Source: Vicinamibacterales bacterium | Lineage (GTDB): Bacteria > Acidobacteriota > Vicinamibacteria > Vicinamibacterales > 2-12-FULL-66-21 | Length of the DNA: 64,000 nt | NCBI GenBank assembly: GCA_035699745.1 | Contig: DASSPH010000054.1 | Location: 1 to 64,000, forward strand | Direction of reading: 5' to 3' | Shown here: piece after piece, positions 18,433 to 28,059 of the stretch | Position numbering within the stretch: position 1 is the first letter of the stretch | How the letters are laid out: each line of letters opens with the position of its first letter | The notes under the pieces: generated by a model | The model's database searches: none | What the model was told of the DNA's origin: nothing | Seen by the model: only the letters and a program-made list of their open reading frames with translations | Position numbers and translations under genes: made by a program

Positions 18433-18842
18433 ACGAGCTGCCTCATCTCGCCGGCAGGCACGGGAACCGGGTTGGAGATGGACGGCTCCAATCCCTGGAG
18501 GAAGCGAAACCACTTGAACCCGACCCCGTGCGCCTTGAACAAGTCGAGCAGCGGCTGCGACGGCTCTCCGTACACCGTCATAAAGTGATCGTCGGCGTAG
18601 TCGGCGAACAGCCTGGTGCGGGCCTCGAGGATGTGGCTGTTGTGCTCGATGAGTCCTTCAGGTCCGGTGTACGCCTCGTGCACCTCGCACTCGGCGCCAT
18701 CGCTCGCCAGGAACCAGTCGTAGCGCAACGTTCGCGTGTCCTTCTCCTTCGTGATCCGGATGCACTCGGCCGCCTGCCGTTTGAAGCCCTCCAGTTGTCC
18801 CGGTCGAACCGTCAGGTGTGCGAAGACCTCGAGAATTGCCAT
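18429..18842 (-). CDS. antibiotic-biosynthesis-monooxygenase-like (dimeric alpha-beta barrel) protein
   Basis: 137 residues. The ATG at 18842 is preceded by a near-perfect ribosome site, AAGGAGG. The N-terminal ABM fold is seen in LEVFAHLTVRPGQLEGFKRQ and in RTLRYDWFLASDGAECEVHE, followed by HNSHILEARTRL. The C-terminal ~40 residues form an extension ending in GLEPSISNPVPVPAGEMRQL. ABM-family proteins oxidise small phenolic or carbonyl substrates without cofactors, or act as small-molecule binders. First gene of a two-gene unit with the CoA-binding protein. Confidence 0.88.
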   Translation of the reverse strand: MAILEVFAHLTVRPGQLEGFKRQAAECIRITKEKDTRTLRYDWFLASDGAECEVHEAYTGPEGLIEHNSHILEARTRLFADYADDHFMTVYGEPSQPLLDLFKAHGVGFKWFRFLQGLEPSISNPVPVPAGEMRQLV

Positions 18843-19082
18843 AGGTCCTCCTTGGCGCGACGCGGCCCACGTCCGCATGTCGGGCGCGTCGGCGCCTGCA
18901 TATGCCGCGCCTGAGGGAGATCGCGCCGCGCCGGCGCCGATGGCGCTCGTGCGGCGGCGGGCGATCGGAGATTTTTCCCGCTGCGCAGGACTATTCCGCG
19001 GCAGCGCGGCGATGGAGCCGTCACCGCCGTCACTGCAACGGGCAGGGTTCATGCGTTCTCTCCCGGCGATACGCGAGGTGTC

Positions 19083-20141
19083 ATGACCAGCCTCAAGTCG
19101 TTCGTCGGAAGACATCCTGTTGCCTCCTACTTCGTACTGACGTTCGCGATTTCGTGGGGCGGCGCGCTTCTCGCCGTCGGCGGCTCGGGCGGGATGCGCG
19201 GAACCACGCCGGGAAGCGACCCGCGGTTCGCCTACGCATTGTTCGCGATGCTCGCCGGCCCGGCCCTGTCCGGCCTCTTCATGACCGCGCTGCTGCACGG
19301 ACGGAGCGGTCTCGCCGCCTTCGCGTCGCGCCTGATCGCCTGGCGCGCCGGCGCGCGCTGGTACGCCGCCCTGCTGATCGCGCCGGCGGCGATTGCGGCC
19401 GCGCTGGCGGCGCTCTCCTCCGTCTCGCGTGGCTTCCTGCCGGGCATCGTCACCTCGGACGACCCGCTGTCGCTTCTGCTCACCAGCCTCGCCGTAGGCG
19501 TGGCAGCGGGCATCTTCGAGGAACTCGGGTGGACGGGTTTCGCGATCCCGGCGCTGAGGCGAACGCGCGGCATGGTCTCAACCGGGTTCATCGTCGGCAT
19601 CCTCTGGAGCGCGTGGCACCTGTTCCCGAACATCTGGTCGGCCCGGTCCGCGGCCGGCGACCTGCCGATGTCGATCCACATGACCGGCATCGCCGCCGGC
19701 ATATTCATCGGGTACCTGACGGCGTACCGAATCGTGATGGTCTGGGTCTACGACGCGACCGGGAGCATCCTCATCGGCATGCTCATGCACGTGAGCATCA
19801 CGTTTTCACTCCTGGCGCTCAATCCGCTCGGCATTTCGGGGCTGCGGTTGCTGGTGTTCTCGTTCAGCTTCGCGGCCGCGCTCTGGATCGCCGTCGCGCT
19901 GGTGGCGCTGATGAATCGCGAACCGGGGCGGCAACCCTGGCGCCGACTGATCTACGATGCGCAGGGACGCCATGGTGAACGCGCAAACGCTCGAGCGGGC
20001 GCGGAAGTCATTCGCGGAGCGGTGTTGGGCGGAGGCGTATCGCCTGTTCGAGGCCGCCGCGCGCGAAGCTCCGCTGGAAGCGGAGGATCTCGAACGCCTC
20101 GCCACGGCCGGCTACCTGCTCGGGCGCGACGACGACAGTGA
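19083..20141 (+). CDS. CPBP-family intramembrane metalloprotease
   Basis: 352 residues with about eight hydrophobic helices. The CPBP/Rce1-like motifs are present: glutamate pair in [23 protein letters not shown] (His), and [14 protein letters not shown] (His). These enzymes process prenylated or other membrane peptides, or act in self-immunity (family knowledge). The last ~60 residues are Arg/Gly/Ala-rich, not protein-like. They run 170 bp into the downstream LuxR gene, so either the true functional protein ends near LIYDAQG or the stop codon has been lost. ATG start after GATACGCGAGGTGTC. Confidence 0.85.
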   Translation: MTSLKSFVGRHPVASYFVLTFAISWGGALLAVGGSGGMRGTTPGSDPRFAYALFAMLAGPALSGLFMTALLHGRSGLAAFASRLIAWRAGARWYAALLIAPAAIAAALAALSSVSRGFLPGIVTSDDPLSLLLTSLAVGVAAGIFEELGWTGFAIPALRRTRGMVSTGFIVGILWSAWHLFPNIWSARSAAGDLPMSIHMTGIAAGIFIGYLTAYRIVMVWVYDATGSILIGMLMHVSITFSLLALNPLGISGLRLLVFSFSFAAALWIAVALVALMNREPGRQPWRRLIYDAQGRHGERANARAGAEVIRGAVLGGGVSPVRGRRARSSAGSGGSRTPRHGRLPARARRRQ

Positions 20142-21600
20142 GGCGTTCTGGGAACGGGCGCATCACACCTTCCTGGAGCGCGGCGACCGCGAAGGGGCCG
20201 CGCGATCGGCATGCTCGCTCGCGATCGGACTGCAGCTCCGCGGCGCCATGGCTCCGGCATCCGGCTGGTTCGCGCGAGCCCGGCACATCCTCGACGAGGG
20301 GCAGATCGAGTGCGTCGTGCGCGGGTATCTGTTGATTCCGTCCGCCATTCAGCGCGTCGTGCAGGGGGACCCGGCCGCGGGTCACGCCCTGTTCGGCGAG
20401 GCTGCCGAGATCGCGCGCCGGTATGCGGATCCCGATCTCGCCTGCAAGGCGGCTCAGGGCTGCGGCCGCGCCCTGATCCGTCTCGGCCGCGTCCGCGAGG
20501 GTGTGGCCCTGCTCGACGAAGCGATGGTCGCGGTGATCGCAGGCGACGTCTCGCCGATGCTGGCCGGCGATGCGTACTGCACCGTGCTCGAGGGATGCCA
20601 GGAGATCTTCGACCTGCGCCGCGCGTACGAATGGACCGCGCGGCTCGCTCGGTGGTGTGCCGCGCAGCCCGATCTCGTGCGCTACCGCGGCGAGTGCCTG
20701 CTGTATCGCGCCGAGGTCCTGCAGCTGCGCGGCGAGTGGGACGCCGCGGCCCGCGACGCGCAGAACGCGTGCGAGCTGCTGCTGTCGCGGCCGGCAGCGG
20801 GCGCCGCGCTGTACCGCCTCGGCGAGATTCATCGATTGCGCGGTGAGTTCGACAAGGCCGAAGCCGCGTTCGTGCGCGCGAACGAGCGCGGCCGCAAGCC
20901 GCAGCCCGGCCTGTCGCTGCTCCGCCTGGCCCAGGACCGAGTCGCGGACGCCGCCGCGTCGATCCGCGCGGTTCTGCTCGACACGCGTGCCCCGGCGGCG
21001 CGCGCCCGGGTCCTCGCGGCTGCGGTCGAGATTCTGCTCGCGGCCGGCGAGATCGATCAGGCCCGCGCGGCGGCCGGCGAATTGTCGGAGATCGCACGGG
21101 CGATCGACGCCCCGCTGCTCTCGGCGGCGTCCGAGCAGGCGGCCGGCGCCGTTCTTCTGTCCGAGGGGGATGTCGCGAGCGCCGCCGGAGCACTGCGTCA
21201 GGCATGGGAGACCTGGCGGGACCTCGAGATGCCGTACGAGGAGGCGCACACCCGCCTGCTGCTCGCGGCGGTCTGCGCGCGTCGCGGCGACGAGGATGGC
21301 CGCCGGCTCGAGATCGATGCCGCGCGCAAGCTGCTGAAGCGGCTCAACGCCCGGGCACCTCTCGCGCGCGCCGCGCCGCCGTCGGCACCAGGGGGCCCGC
21401 AGCCGGCCGCCCCTCTCAGCGAGCGGGAACTGCAGGTCCTGCATCTGCTGGCATCCGGCAGGACGAATCGCGCGATCGCCGAGGCGCTGTTCATCAGCGA
21501 GAAGACCGTCGCCCGTCACGTCAGCAACATCTTCGACAAGCTCGGCGTGTCGAGCCGCTCTGCGGCGACCGCCTGGGCCTATCAGCGGAACCTCATCTGA
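19972..21600 (+). CDS. TPR-containing LuxR-family transcriptional regulator
   Basis: About 542 residues from the ATG at 19972 (preceded by AGGGA; an ATG at 19957 is also in frame). The first ~440 residues are Ala/Arg-rich helical tetratricopeptide-like repeats. The C-terminal LuxR helix-turn-helix reads [40 protein letters not shown]. There is no ATPase motif, so it is a TPR-LuxR protein rather than a MalT type. It overlaps the end of the CPBP gene and precedes an FAD-oxidoreductase gene by 107 bp. The inverted repeat in that gap could be its target. Confidence 0.9.
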   Translation: MVNAQTLERARKSFAERCWAEAYRLFEAAAREAPLEAEDLERLATAGYLLGRDDDSEAFWERAHHTFLERGDREGAARSACSLAIGLQLRGAMAPASGWFARARHILDEGQIECVVRGYLLIPSAIQRVVQGDPAAGHALFGEAAEIARRYADPDLACKAAQGCGRALIRLGRVREGVALLDEAMVAVIAGDVSPMLAGDAYCTVLEGCQEIFDLRRAYEWTARLARWCAAQPDLVRYRGECLLYRAEVLQLRGEWDAAARDAQNACELLLSRPAAGAALYRLGEIHRLRGEFDKAEAAFVRANERGRKPQPGLSLLRLAQDRVADAAASIRAVLLDTRAPAARARVLAAAVEILLAAGEIDQARAAAGELSEIARAIDAPLLSAASEQAAGAVLLSEGDVASAAGALRQAWETWRDLEMPYEEAHTRLLLAAVCARRGDEDGRRLEIDAARKLLKRLNARAPLARAAPPSAPGGPQPAAPLSERELQVLHLLASGRTNRAIAEALFISEKTVARHVSNIFDKLGVSSRSAATAWAYQRNLI

Positions 21601-21613
21601 CCTGATACGCAGA

Positions 21614-21650
21614 ATTACCCAATTTCAAGCGGCTGCGACGGTTGGGTAAT
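21614..21650. promoter_or_regulatory. inverted repeat upstream of FAD oxidoreductase gene
   Basis: ATTACCCAA (21614-21622) and TTGGGTAAT (21642-21650) are perfect reverse complements with a 19-bp spacer. They lie between the LuxR gene and the FAD oxidoreductase gene, starting 14 bp after the LuxR stop. There is no T-run, so a terminator is less likely than a protein-binding site. The adjacent LuxR protein is an obvious candidate binder, by position only. Confidence 0.5.
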
Positions 21651-21707
21651 CCGTCCGATGCCCGCCGCTCCGGCGGTCGGGTAGGGTTGGCGGCGCGGAG
21701 GTTCACG

Positions 21708-22937
21708 ATGTTCGATGCCATCGTCGTCGGCGCCCGCTGTGCCGGCTCGCCGGCTGCCATGCTGCTGGCGCGCCGCGGATTCAAGGTACTGCTCGTCGAC
21801 AAGGCGAGCTTCCCGAGCGACACCATCTCGACCCACATTCTCTGGCCTCACGGCGCCGAGATCCTCGGGCGGTGGGGACTGCTTCAGCGGCTCGCCGCGA
21901 CACGAGTGCCGCCGATCTGCCGGCGAATGCGGTTCGACGTCGGTCCCTTCGCGCTGTCGGGCACGATTCCCGACGCAAACGACGGGATGGGCGGCTTCTG
22001 CCCGCGCCGCACCGTGCTCGACGCGCTCCTCGTCAGCGCAGCGGCGGAGTCCGGCGTGGAGGTTCGGGAGAGCTTCACGGTCGATGAACTGATCGTCGCC
22101 GATGGAACCGTCATCGGCATTCGCGGACATGCAAGGGGCAGGAAGCCGGTCGAAGAGCGGGCGCGGATCGTCGTCGGGGCGGACGGTGTGAACTCGTTCG
22201 TCGCTCGAGCCGTCAAGGCGCCGGAGTACGACGTGGAGCCGGCCGCGGCGTGCGGGTACTACACGTACCTGAGCGGCGTGCGGCAGGACGACATCGAGCT
22301 GTACGTGCGGGATCACGTCGCGTTCGGGGGGGCGCCGACGAACGACGATCTGCACCTCCTGATGGTGAACTGGCCGGCGAGGGACTTCCCCGCCGTCCGC
22401 CGCGACATCGAAGGGCACGTGTGGCGGGCGCTGGAGGGCGCGCCGGATTTTCTTGCCAGGATGCGCGAAGGACGCCGCGAGGAGAAATGGTACGGGGCGG
22501 CCGGCGTCCCCGGCTACTTCCGCAAGCCTTATGGGCGCGGCTGGGCGCTGGCCGGCGACGCGAGCTACAACCGCGATCCAATCACCGCACAAGGGATCAG
22601 CGACGCCTTCATCGACGCGGAACTGCTCGCCGAAGCGCTCGGCAAGTGGCTTGCGGGCGACGGCGCGTTCGAGGAGGTCATGGCAGGGCACGAAGCGGCG
22701 CGCAACGAACGCGTCCGTCCGATGTACGAGTTCACCACCCATCTCGCCGCGCTCGAGCCGGCGCCGCCCGAGATGCGCGCGCTGTTCGCGGCGCTGCGCC
22801 ACAACCAGGACGCCACCAACGCGTTTCTGTCCGCGATCACCGGCGCCATTCCCCTCCCCGACTTCATGTCGCACGACAACATCGGCCGCATCATGGCTGC
22901 GGCAAATGAACGCGAGAGGAGCACGTCATGTACGTAA
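21708..22937 (+). CDS. FAD-dependent oxidoreductase (geranylgeranyl-reductase/PHBH-like)
   Basis: 409 residues from the ATG at 21708, placed by GGAG seven bases upstream and by the dinucleotide fold beginning at MFDAIVVGARCAGSPAAMLL. The motif DTISTHILWP is characteristic of this subfamily. Next come the DG motif VVGADGVNSFVARAV and the FAD-ribityl GD motif GWALAGDASYNRDPITAQGI. Family members hydroxylate aromatic substrates or reduce prenyl chains. It overlaps the following NIPSNAP/ABM-like gene by 10 bp. A paralogue is encoded at 28025-29170. Confidence 0.92.
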   Translation: MFDAIVVGARCAGSPAAMLLARRGFKVLLVDKASFPSDTISTHILWPHGAEILGRWGLLQRLAATRVPPICRRMRFDVGPFALSGTIPDANDGMGGFCPRRTVLDALLVSAAAESGVEVRESFTVDELIVADGTVIGIRGHARGRKPVEERARIVVGADGVNSFVARAVKAPEYDVEPAAACGYYTYLSGVRQDDIELYVRDHVAFGGAPTNDDLHLLMVNWPARDFPAVRRDIEGHVWRALEGAPDFLARMREGRREEKWYGAAGVPGYFRKPYGRGWALAGDASYNRDPITAQGISDAFIDAELLAEALGKWLAGDGAFEEVMAGHEAARNERVRPMYEFTTHLAALEPAPPEMRALFAALRHNQDATNAFLSAITGAIPLPDFMSHDNIGRIMAAANERERSTSCT

Positions 22938-23227
22938 TTCGCGAGGTCCTGCACTGCAAACCGGGAAAGGTCCGCCAGATGGCCGACAAGTTCAAACACA
23001 TCTCGGCACTGCTGCAGGAGATGGGACACGAGCCGATGCGCCTTCTGACGGATGTGTCGGGCGAGCCGTTCTGGACGCTCGTCGCGGAAGCGAAGGTCGA
23101 GAGAATCGACGACTTCTTCGCCCTCGAGAAGAGCCTCATGGCCAATCAGGCGCTGCAGAAGACGATGGCCGACTACCACGACCTGGTCGAGAGCGGCCGG
23201 CGCGAGATCTACCGAGTGGAGAGCTGA
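22928..23227 (+). CDS. NIPSNAP/ABM-like small dimeric alpha-beta barrel protein
   Basis: 99 residues; MYVIREVLHCKPGKVRQMAD and GHEPMRLLTDVSGEPFW fit the ferredoxin-like dimeric alpha-beta barrel of NIPSNAP/ABM families. The ATG lies inside the end of the FAD oxidoreductase gene behind GAGGAG, so the two are co-expressed and the small protein may serve the same reaction. It ends 33 bp before the convergent ADOP gene. Confidence 0.82.
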   Translation: MYVIREVLHCKPGKVRQMADKFKHISALLQEMGHEPMRLLTDVSGEPFWTLVAEAKVERIDDFFALEKSLMANQALQKTMADYHDLVESGRREIYRVES

Positions 23228-23260
23228 GATCCCGGCGGCTGCCGCCAAGGGGCTGGGCGG

Positions 23261-25708
23261 CTATTCGTCGCGCAGCGCAATCAACGGATCGATGCGCGCC
23301 GCGCGCCGCGCCGGCAGATAACTGGCGAGGAGCGCCACGCCGATCAGCACGAACGACACCACCGCGTACACCGCGGGATCGGTCGGACGCACGTTGAACA
23401 GGAGGCTCGTCATCGAGCGGCTGAGGAGCGCCGCGCCGACCAGACCCAGCGCGACGCCGATGCCCCCTTTCCACAGCCCCTGCCGCAGGATCAGCCCGGC
23501 AATCTGCCCGCGTGACGCGCCGATGGCGCTGCGCACGCCAATCTCGCGCGTCCGCTGCGACACGTCGTAGGCCAGCACGCCGTAGATGCCGAGCGCCGAC
23601 AGGAAGAGCGCCAGACCGGCGAACGCGGCGAGCAGCAGCATCACCGCGCGGCGGTTGTCAAACGACGAATCGACCGCCTCTTGAAGGCCGCCGGCGTCGA
23701 ACAGCGGAAGCTTGGGATCGATCTCGCGCACCTTGGCGCGCAGCGCCGAGACCACATCGCCCGCCGGGCGTGACGTGCGCATGAACATCGTGAACCCGCC
23801 CGGCCGTCCCCCCTGCACGACCTGGTACACGAACGGGTTGCCGCTTCGTTCTTCCACGCCGTTGTGCGGCACGTCCTTCACGACGCCGACGATGGTGGGC
23901 CAGTCTTCCGGCTTCGCCGGCCGTCCGCCGAAGCTGAAGTGTCCTCCGACGGCGGACCGGTTCGGGAAGAACTTCCGCGCGAAGCTCTGATCGACGACGA
24001 ACGTGCGTCGGCCGGGGGCGGTGTCCGCCTCTTCGTAGAAGCGTCCCTCCACCAGCCTGAGCCCCAGCGTCTCGAGATATCCCGGCGTCACGATCACGCG
24101 GTAGGCGCCCGGCTGCGGCGAGCCGGGCGGCAGCGTATCGTTCTCGAGGGTGAAGGCGTTGATCGGCAGTCCGCCCTGGAACGGCGTCGACGCGGACAGC
24201 GCGACCGACGTCACCCCGGGAATCTCGCGCATCCCCTGCAACAGACGCTCGCGGATCTTGCTGGCCGCCTCGTCGCTGGCGCGGTGCTCCCGCGTCAAGG
24301 CAATCCGCGCGGTGACCACGCTCCCGGCGTCGAGGCCGGTGTCGACGCGCAGCGCCTGCGCGAAACTGTGGATCAGCAGGCCGGCGCCGGTCAGCAGCAT
24401 CAGCGCCACGCCCACCTGCGCGACGACGAGCACGCTGCTCAGCGCGCGGACCCCGCGGCTCGAGGACGAGCCGCGCGAGCTGCTCTGGATCACGGACGCG
24501 AGATTGGTGCGGACGATGTGGAACACCGGGATGAGGCCGATGAACAGACCGATGGCGATCGCCAGCGCCACCGCGAACCCGAGCACGCGCCAGTCGAGCG
24601 ACGCCGGCAGCGACTGCGGCATCATCCTCGCCAGGTAGATGTTCGTGACGCGCAGCGCGCCCCACGCCACGGCGAGGCCGAGCGCGGACCCGAGGGACGT
24701 CAGCAGCAGGCTCTCGAGGAGGAATTGCCGGGCGATCGTGCCGCGCCCCGCGCCGAGCGCCGATCGAATCGCCATCTCCGACTGCCGGGCGTTCGAACGC
24801 ACCAGCAGGAGGTTGGCGACGTTGAAGCAGCCGATGAGCAGCACGAACGCCACGCCCCCCTGCAGCATGAGCAGCGTCGGCCGCACCGGCTGCACCCGCT
24901 GCTCCTGCACGCCGCCGACGTTCATGGTCATGCCCGACCGGTCCACGAACGCTTTCAGCTGCGGCGGTCCGGCATCGACGTAGCGCTTCTCCAGCGTTTT
25001 CGCCTCGGCGTCCGCCTGCCCGGCGGTCACGCCGGGCTTCAGGCGCCCGAACAACTGCAGGCCGACGCCGTAGCGGCCCTGCGGATTCTCCTGCGCGGGC
25101 GTCCAGCTCAGAGGCACGACGAACTTCATCCGCGCGTCGAACGCTTCCAGCACGCGCGGCGCCACCCCGACGACCCTGTACGCCTCGTCGTCGATGCGCA
25201 CCTCGGCGCCGAGAACGTCCGGACTCTCGCCGAACTGGGTCTGCCAGTACGACTGCGTGAGCACGATGACCTTGTCGGCGCCGGGCCGGTTCTGCTCCGT
25301 GGTGAAGAAGGCGCCGATCAACGGCTGGATCCGCAGGATGTCGAACATCTCGGCGGTCATCCGCACGCCGGGCACGCGGACCACGGCGTCCTTGTCGCCG
25401 ACCAGGCCATAGAAGAACGTCCACAGTCCGAGGCGCTCGTACGAGGTCGCGTTCTTCGAATAGTCGAGGTAGAACGGCACGTTCGCGGGCATGTGGTGCA
25501 GCCCCGCCTTCGACGCCGACGTGTAGAGCTCCACGATCCGATCCGGTTCGTGATACGGGAGCGGCTTCAGCATCAGCGAATAGACCGTCGAGAAGATCGC
25601 GGTCGTCGCGCCGATGCCCAGGCCCAGCGTGATCAGCGTGGTGGCGGTGATGCCCTTCGATTTCCAGAGCAGGCGGAAGGCGTGACGCAGTTCCTGAATG
25701 GATGTCAT
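23261..25708 (-). CDS. ADOP-type ABC transporter permease (MacB/FtsX, duplicated)
   Basis: 815 residues with the full ADOP layout: MTSIQELRHAFRLLWKSKGI, TM1, MacB core, FtsX triplet (QSEMAIRSALGAGRGTIARQ), then a second core and FtsX triplet (TREIGVRSAIGASRGQIAGL), ending ARRAARIDPLIALRDE. All expected membrane helices are visible. It starts ATG at 25708. Divergent from the small secreted protein at 25906. Function of the family is unproven; it lacks a nearby ATPase gene. Confidence 0.94.
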   Translation of the reverse strand: MTSIQELRHAFRLLWKSKGITATTLITLGLGIGATTAIFSTVYSLMLKPLPYHEPDRIVELYTSASKAGLHHMPANVPFYLDYSKNATSYERLGLWTFFYGLVGDKDAVVRVPGVRMTAEMFDILRIQPLIGAFFTTEQNRPGADKVIVLTQSYWQTQFGESPDVLGAEVRIDDEAYRVVGVAPRVLEAFDARMKFVVPLSWTPAQENPQGRYGVGLQLFGRLKPGVTAGQADAEAKTLEKRYVDAGPPQLKAFVDRSGMTMNVGGVQEQRVQPVRPTLLMLQGGVAFVLLIGCFNVANLLLVRSNARQSEMAIRSALGAGRGTIARQFLLESLLLTSLGSALGLAVAWGALRVTNIYLARMMPQSLPASLDWRVLGFAVALAIAIGLFIGLIPVFHIVRTNLASVIQSSSRGSSSSRGVRALSSVLVVAQVGVALMLLTGAGLLIHSFAQALRVDTGLDAGSVVTARIALTREHRASDEAASKIRERLLQGMREIPGVTSVALSASTPFQGGLPINAFTLENDTLPPGSPQPGAYRVIVTPGYLETLGLRLVEGRFYEEADTAPGRRTFVVDQSFARKFFPNRSAVGGHFSFGGRPAKPEDWPTIVGVVKDVPHNGVEERSGNPFVYQVVQGGRPGGFTMFMRTSRPAGDVVSALRAKVREIDPKLPLFDAGGLQEAVDSSFDNRRAVMLLLAAFAGLALFLSALGIYGVLAYDVSQRTREIGVRSAIGASRGQIAGLILRQGLWKGGIGVALGLVGAALLSRSMTSLLFNVRPTDPAVYAVVSFVLIGVALLASYLPARRAARIDPLIALRDE

Positions 25709-25905
25709 TGGCGAGGGAAGTCCTGGAAGGAGATATACGTGTGACGGCGGAACTCGTTCGGTAATCGCACAGGCCCCCTGCCCGACTCCCGCCGCAATCC
25801 CGGACTAATCCCGGCCGGTTCTCGGGACTCCAACCGGCCCCCCCTCCTACTCTGTGCCCATCGCAATTGGACATCGCCCGATGAACGGGCAAGAGGAAGG
25901 ACAAG

Positions 25906-26169
25906 ATGAAAAGCAAGCTTCTCTCTGGTGTATTGGCGGCCGCCGTGGCGGCGCTGGTGGGCGTCCCCGCCGTCGCCGCCGCGGCTCAGCCGGCGTCGCA
26001 GTTGTGGACGATCGTGGTCCACTTCGAGTACGCGGACGGCTTCAACTACGACTACCCGCTGAGGACCGGCGTGCCCACGTCGGAGGTGCCGGGCTATCTG
26101 GCCGACTGCGGCCGGGCGCACCAGCAGCCCTCGGTCGTTCTCTTCCGCTGCTTTCCCATCCCTGAGTAA
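25906..26169 (+). CDS. small secreted protein of unknown function
   Basis: 87 residues. A Sec signal peptide (MKSKLLSGVLAAAVAALVGV, Ala-rich cleavage region) is followed by ~58 mature residues with two cysteines (YLADCGRAHQ and LFRCFPIPE) that could form a disulfide. The ribosome site AAGAGGAAGGACAAG precedes the ATG. It lies 12 bp upstream of the OsmC gene, so they are probably co-transcribed. No family recognised. Confidence 0.75.
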   Translation: MKSKLLSGVLAAAVAALVGVPAVAAAAQPASQLWTIVVHFEYADGFNYDYPLRTGVPTSEVPGYLADCGRAHQQPSVVLFRCFPIPE

Positions 26170-26181
26170 TTGGAGGACATC

Positions 26182-26769
26182 ATGCCAGTCGAAACGACGT
26201 TGAAGACACGCCGCGAGCGCCTCCCGCTCAACGGCGTCGACACCCCGACCCTGTTCGCCACGCTGGACGCGGTCAAGGGCCAGCCGGAGCTGGCCAAGTT
26301 CCAGTTCCGCGCCCGGAACCGGTGGCAGAACGGCACGCTCAGCGAGTCGACGATCTCCACCTTCTCCGGAGCCGGCGGCGAGCACGCGCACAAGACCGCC
26401 TTCAAGGTGGCGGCGGACCATCCCGCGGTCCTCGTCGCCGAGGATCGCGCGCCGCTCCCGGTCGAGTACCTGCTCCACGCGCTGGCGTCCTGCATCACCG
26501 GCGGCATCGCCAACATCGCGGCGGCGCGCGGCATCACGCTGCGTGAAGTGGAGTCGACGATCGAAGGCGACATCGACCTGCTCGGCATCTTCGGGATGTC
26601 GAAAGAGGTTCGCAACGGCTACCAGGGCATCCGCGCCAGCTTCTCGATCAAGGGAGACGCGACCCCCGAGCAGCTGCAGGACATCGTCGAGCAGTCGCGG
26701 GCCCGTTCCGCGGTGTACGACGTGCTGACCAACGGCGTTCCGGTCTCTCTGTCGGTCAACGCCGGCTGA
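26182..26769 (+). CDS. OsmC-family protein
   Basis: 195 residues from the ATG at 26182, preceded by TTGGAGGACATC (GGAGG). The OsmC/Ohr fold is seen in AFKVAADHPAVLVAEDRAPL, PVEYLLHALASCITGGIANI and ARSAVYDVLTNGVPVSLSV. Only the first conserved Cys (in LASC) is present. The second, usually in a CPV-like motif near the C-terminus, appears replaced in RARSAVYD, so a disulfide-based peroxidase cycle is doubtful. Second gene of a set with the small secreted protein, a flavin monooxygenase and an FAD oxidoreductase. Confidence 0.9.
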   Translation: MPVETTLKTRRERLPLNGVDTPTLFATLDAVKGQPELAKFQFRARNRWQNGTLSESTISTFSGAGGEHAHKTAFKVAADHPAVLVAEDRAPLPVEYLLHALASCITGGIANIAAARGITLREVESTIEGDIDLLGIFGMSKEVRNGYQGIRASFSIKGDATPEQLQDIVEQSRARSAVYDVLTNGVPVSLSVNAG

Positions 26770-26775
26770 ACCACC

Positions 26776-28059
26776 GTGCGCCGAACGGACGTCCTCATCG
26801 TCGGCGGCGGCCAGGCGGGGCTCGCAATGAGCCGCTGTCTGGCCGCCATGCGAATCGAACACGTGGTGCTCGAGCGCGGCCGGGTCGCCGAGCGCTGGCG
26901 CAGCGAGCGGTGGGACTCGCTCCGCCTGCTCACGCCGAACTGGATGAGCCGTCTTCCCGGCTTCAAGTACGACGGGCCCGACCCTGACGGATTCATGAGC
27001 ACGAGCGAAGTGGTGGCGTTCTTCGAACGCTACGCGACATCCTTTCCGGCGCCGCTCGAAACGGGCACGTCAGTCGATTCCATCGAAGCGGCCCACGGCC
27101 AGTTTCGCGTGACCACGTCCGGCGGGGTGTGGCTGGCACGCAACGTCGTGCTCGCCACCGGCTATGCGGATGCGCCGCTCGTGCCCTGGCTGGCCGCGCG
27201 GCTGGACGCCGGCGTCCTGCAGGTCGTGCCGCGCGACTACCGCAGCCCCGCGGCCCTGCCTCGCGGCGGCGTCGTCGTGATCGGCGCGTCCGCCACCGGC
27301 ATTCAGCTGGCCGACGAGATTCAGGCGAGCGGACGCCAGGTGGTGATCTCGACAGGACAGCACCTGCGCGCGCCGCGGCGCTATCGCGGACGCGACATCA
27401 TGTGGTGGCTCGATCGCGCGGGTATCCTCGACGCGACGGTGGAGTCGGTATTCGACGTGGATACGTCGCGCCAGGCGCCGTCTTTTCAGCTCGCCGGCCG
27501 TCCGGACCACGCCACGATCGATCTCGAACGGCTTCGCCGCGCCGGCGTCATCGTGACCGGCCGCCTGAAGGCAGTCGACGGACACCGGCTCCAGTTCGAC
27601 GACGACCTGGTGAAGACCACGGCAGCGGCTGACGTCAAGCTCGCCAGCCTGCTCCTGCGGCTGGATCGCGCCGCCGGCGATCTCCGCGAGCCGGTCGAGG
27701 CCGCCGAACCGTTCGAGCCGCTCTGGCCCGAGTTCGTCAGCGCGCCGACCGGGCTCGATCTGCAGGACGCCGGCATCGAAACCGTGATCTGGGCGACGGG
27801 CTACACGCGCACGTATCCGTGGCTGAAGCTTCCCTTGCTCGACGCGCGTGGGGAGCTGCTGCATCAGGGCGGCGTGACGCCGTGTGCCGGCGTGTACGCG
27901 CTGGGCCTTCCGTTCCAGCGCACCCGCAAGTCGGCCTTCATCGACGGGGTCGGCGCCGACGCGCGTGTGCTGGCGGAGCACATCGCCGTTCGGCTCGGCC
28001 ACGGCGTTCTGAGGATTCCCGGACATGATACGAGACACGATTCCCGCATTGCGGTATGA
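26776..28059 (+). CDS. flavin-containing monooxygenase-like oxidoreductase (TrkA-type FMO)
   Basis: 427 residues starting GTG, six bases after the OsmC stop. FAD-binding GGGQAGLAMSRCL at the N-terminus, RWRSERWDSLRLLTPNWMSR typical of the family, NADPH-binding VVVIGASATGIQLADEI, and ATGY near the C-terminus. The usual His of the fingerprint before the second Rossmann fold seems missing (VVPRDYRSP instead of a HSxxYRxP-type motif). It overlaps the next FAD oxidoreductase gene by 35 bp, so the two are probably one functional pair. Confidence 0.9.
   Translation: MRRTDVLIVGGGQAGLAMSRCLAAMRIEHVVLERGRVAERWRSERWDSLRLLTPNWMSRLPGFKYDGPDPDGFMSTSEVVAFFERYATSFPAPLETGTSVDSIEAAHGQFRVTTSGGVWLARNVVLATGYADAPLVPWLAARLDAGVLQVVPRDYRSPAALPRGGVVVIGASATGIQLADEIQASGRQVVISTGQHLRAPRRYRGRDIMWWLDRAGILDATVESVFDVDTSRQAPSFQLAGRPDHATIDLERLRRAGVIVTGRLKAVDGHRLQFDDDLVKTTAAADVKLASLLLRLDRAAGDLREPVEAAEPFEPLWPEFVSAPTGLDLQDAGIETVIWATGYTRTYPWLKLPLLDARGELLHQGGVTPCAGVYALGLPFQRTRKSAFIDGVGADARVLAEHIAVRLGHGVLRIPGHDTRHDSRIAV

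Noticed and set aside
23230-23260. Terminator hairpin between the convergent NIPSNAP-like and ADOP genes
   Set aside because: Only a 5-bp GC stem (GGCGG-CTG-CCGCC) without a T-run; such stems are frequent by chance at this GC content.
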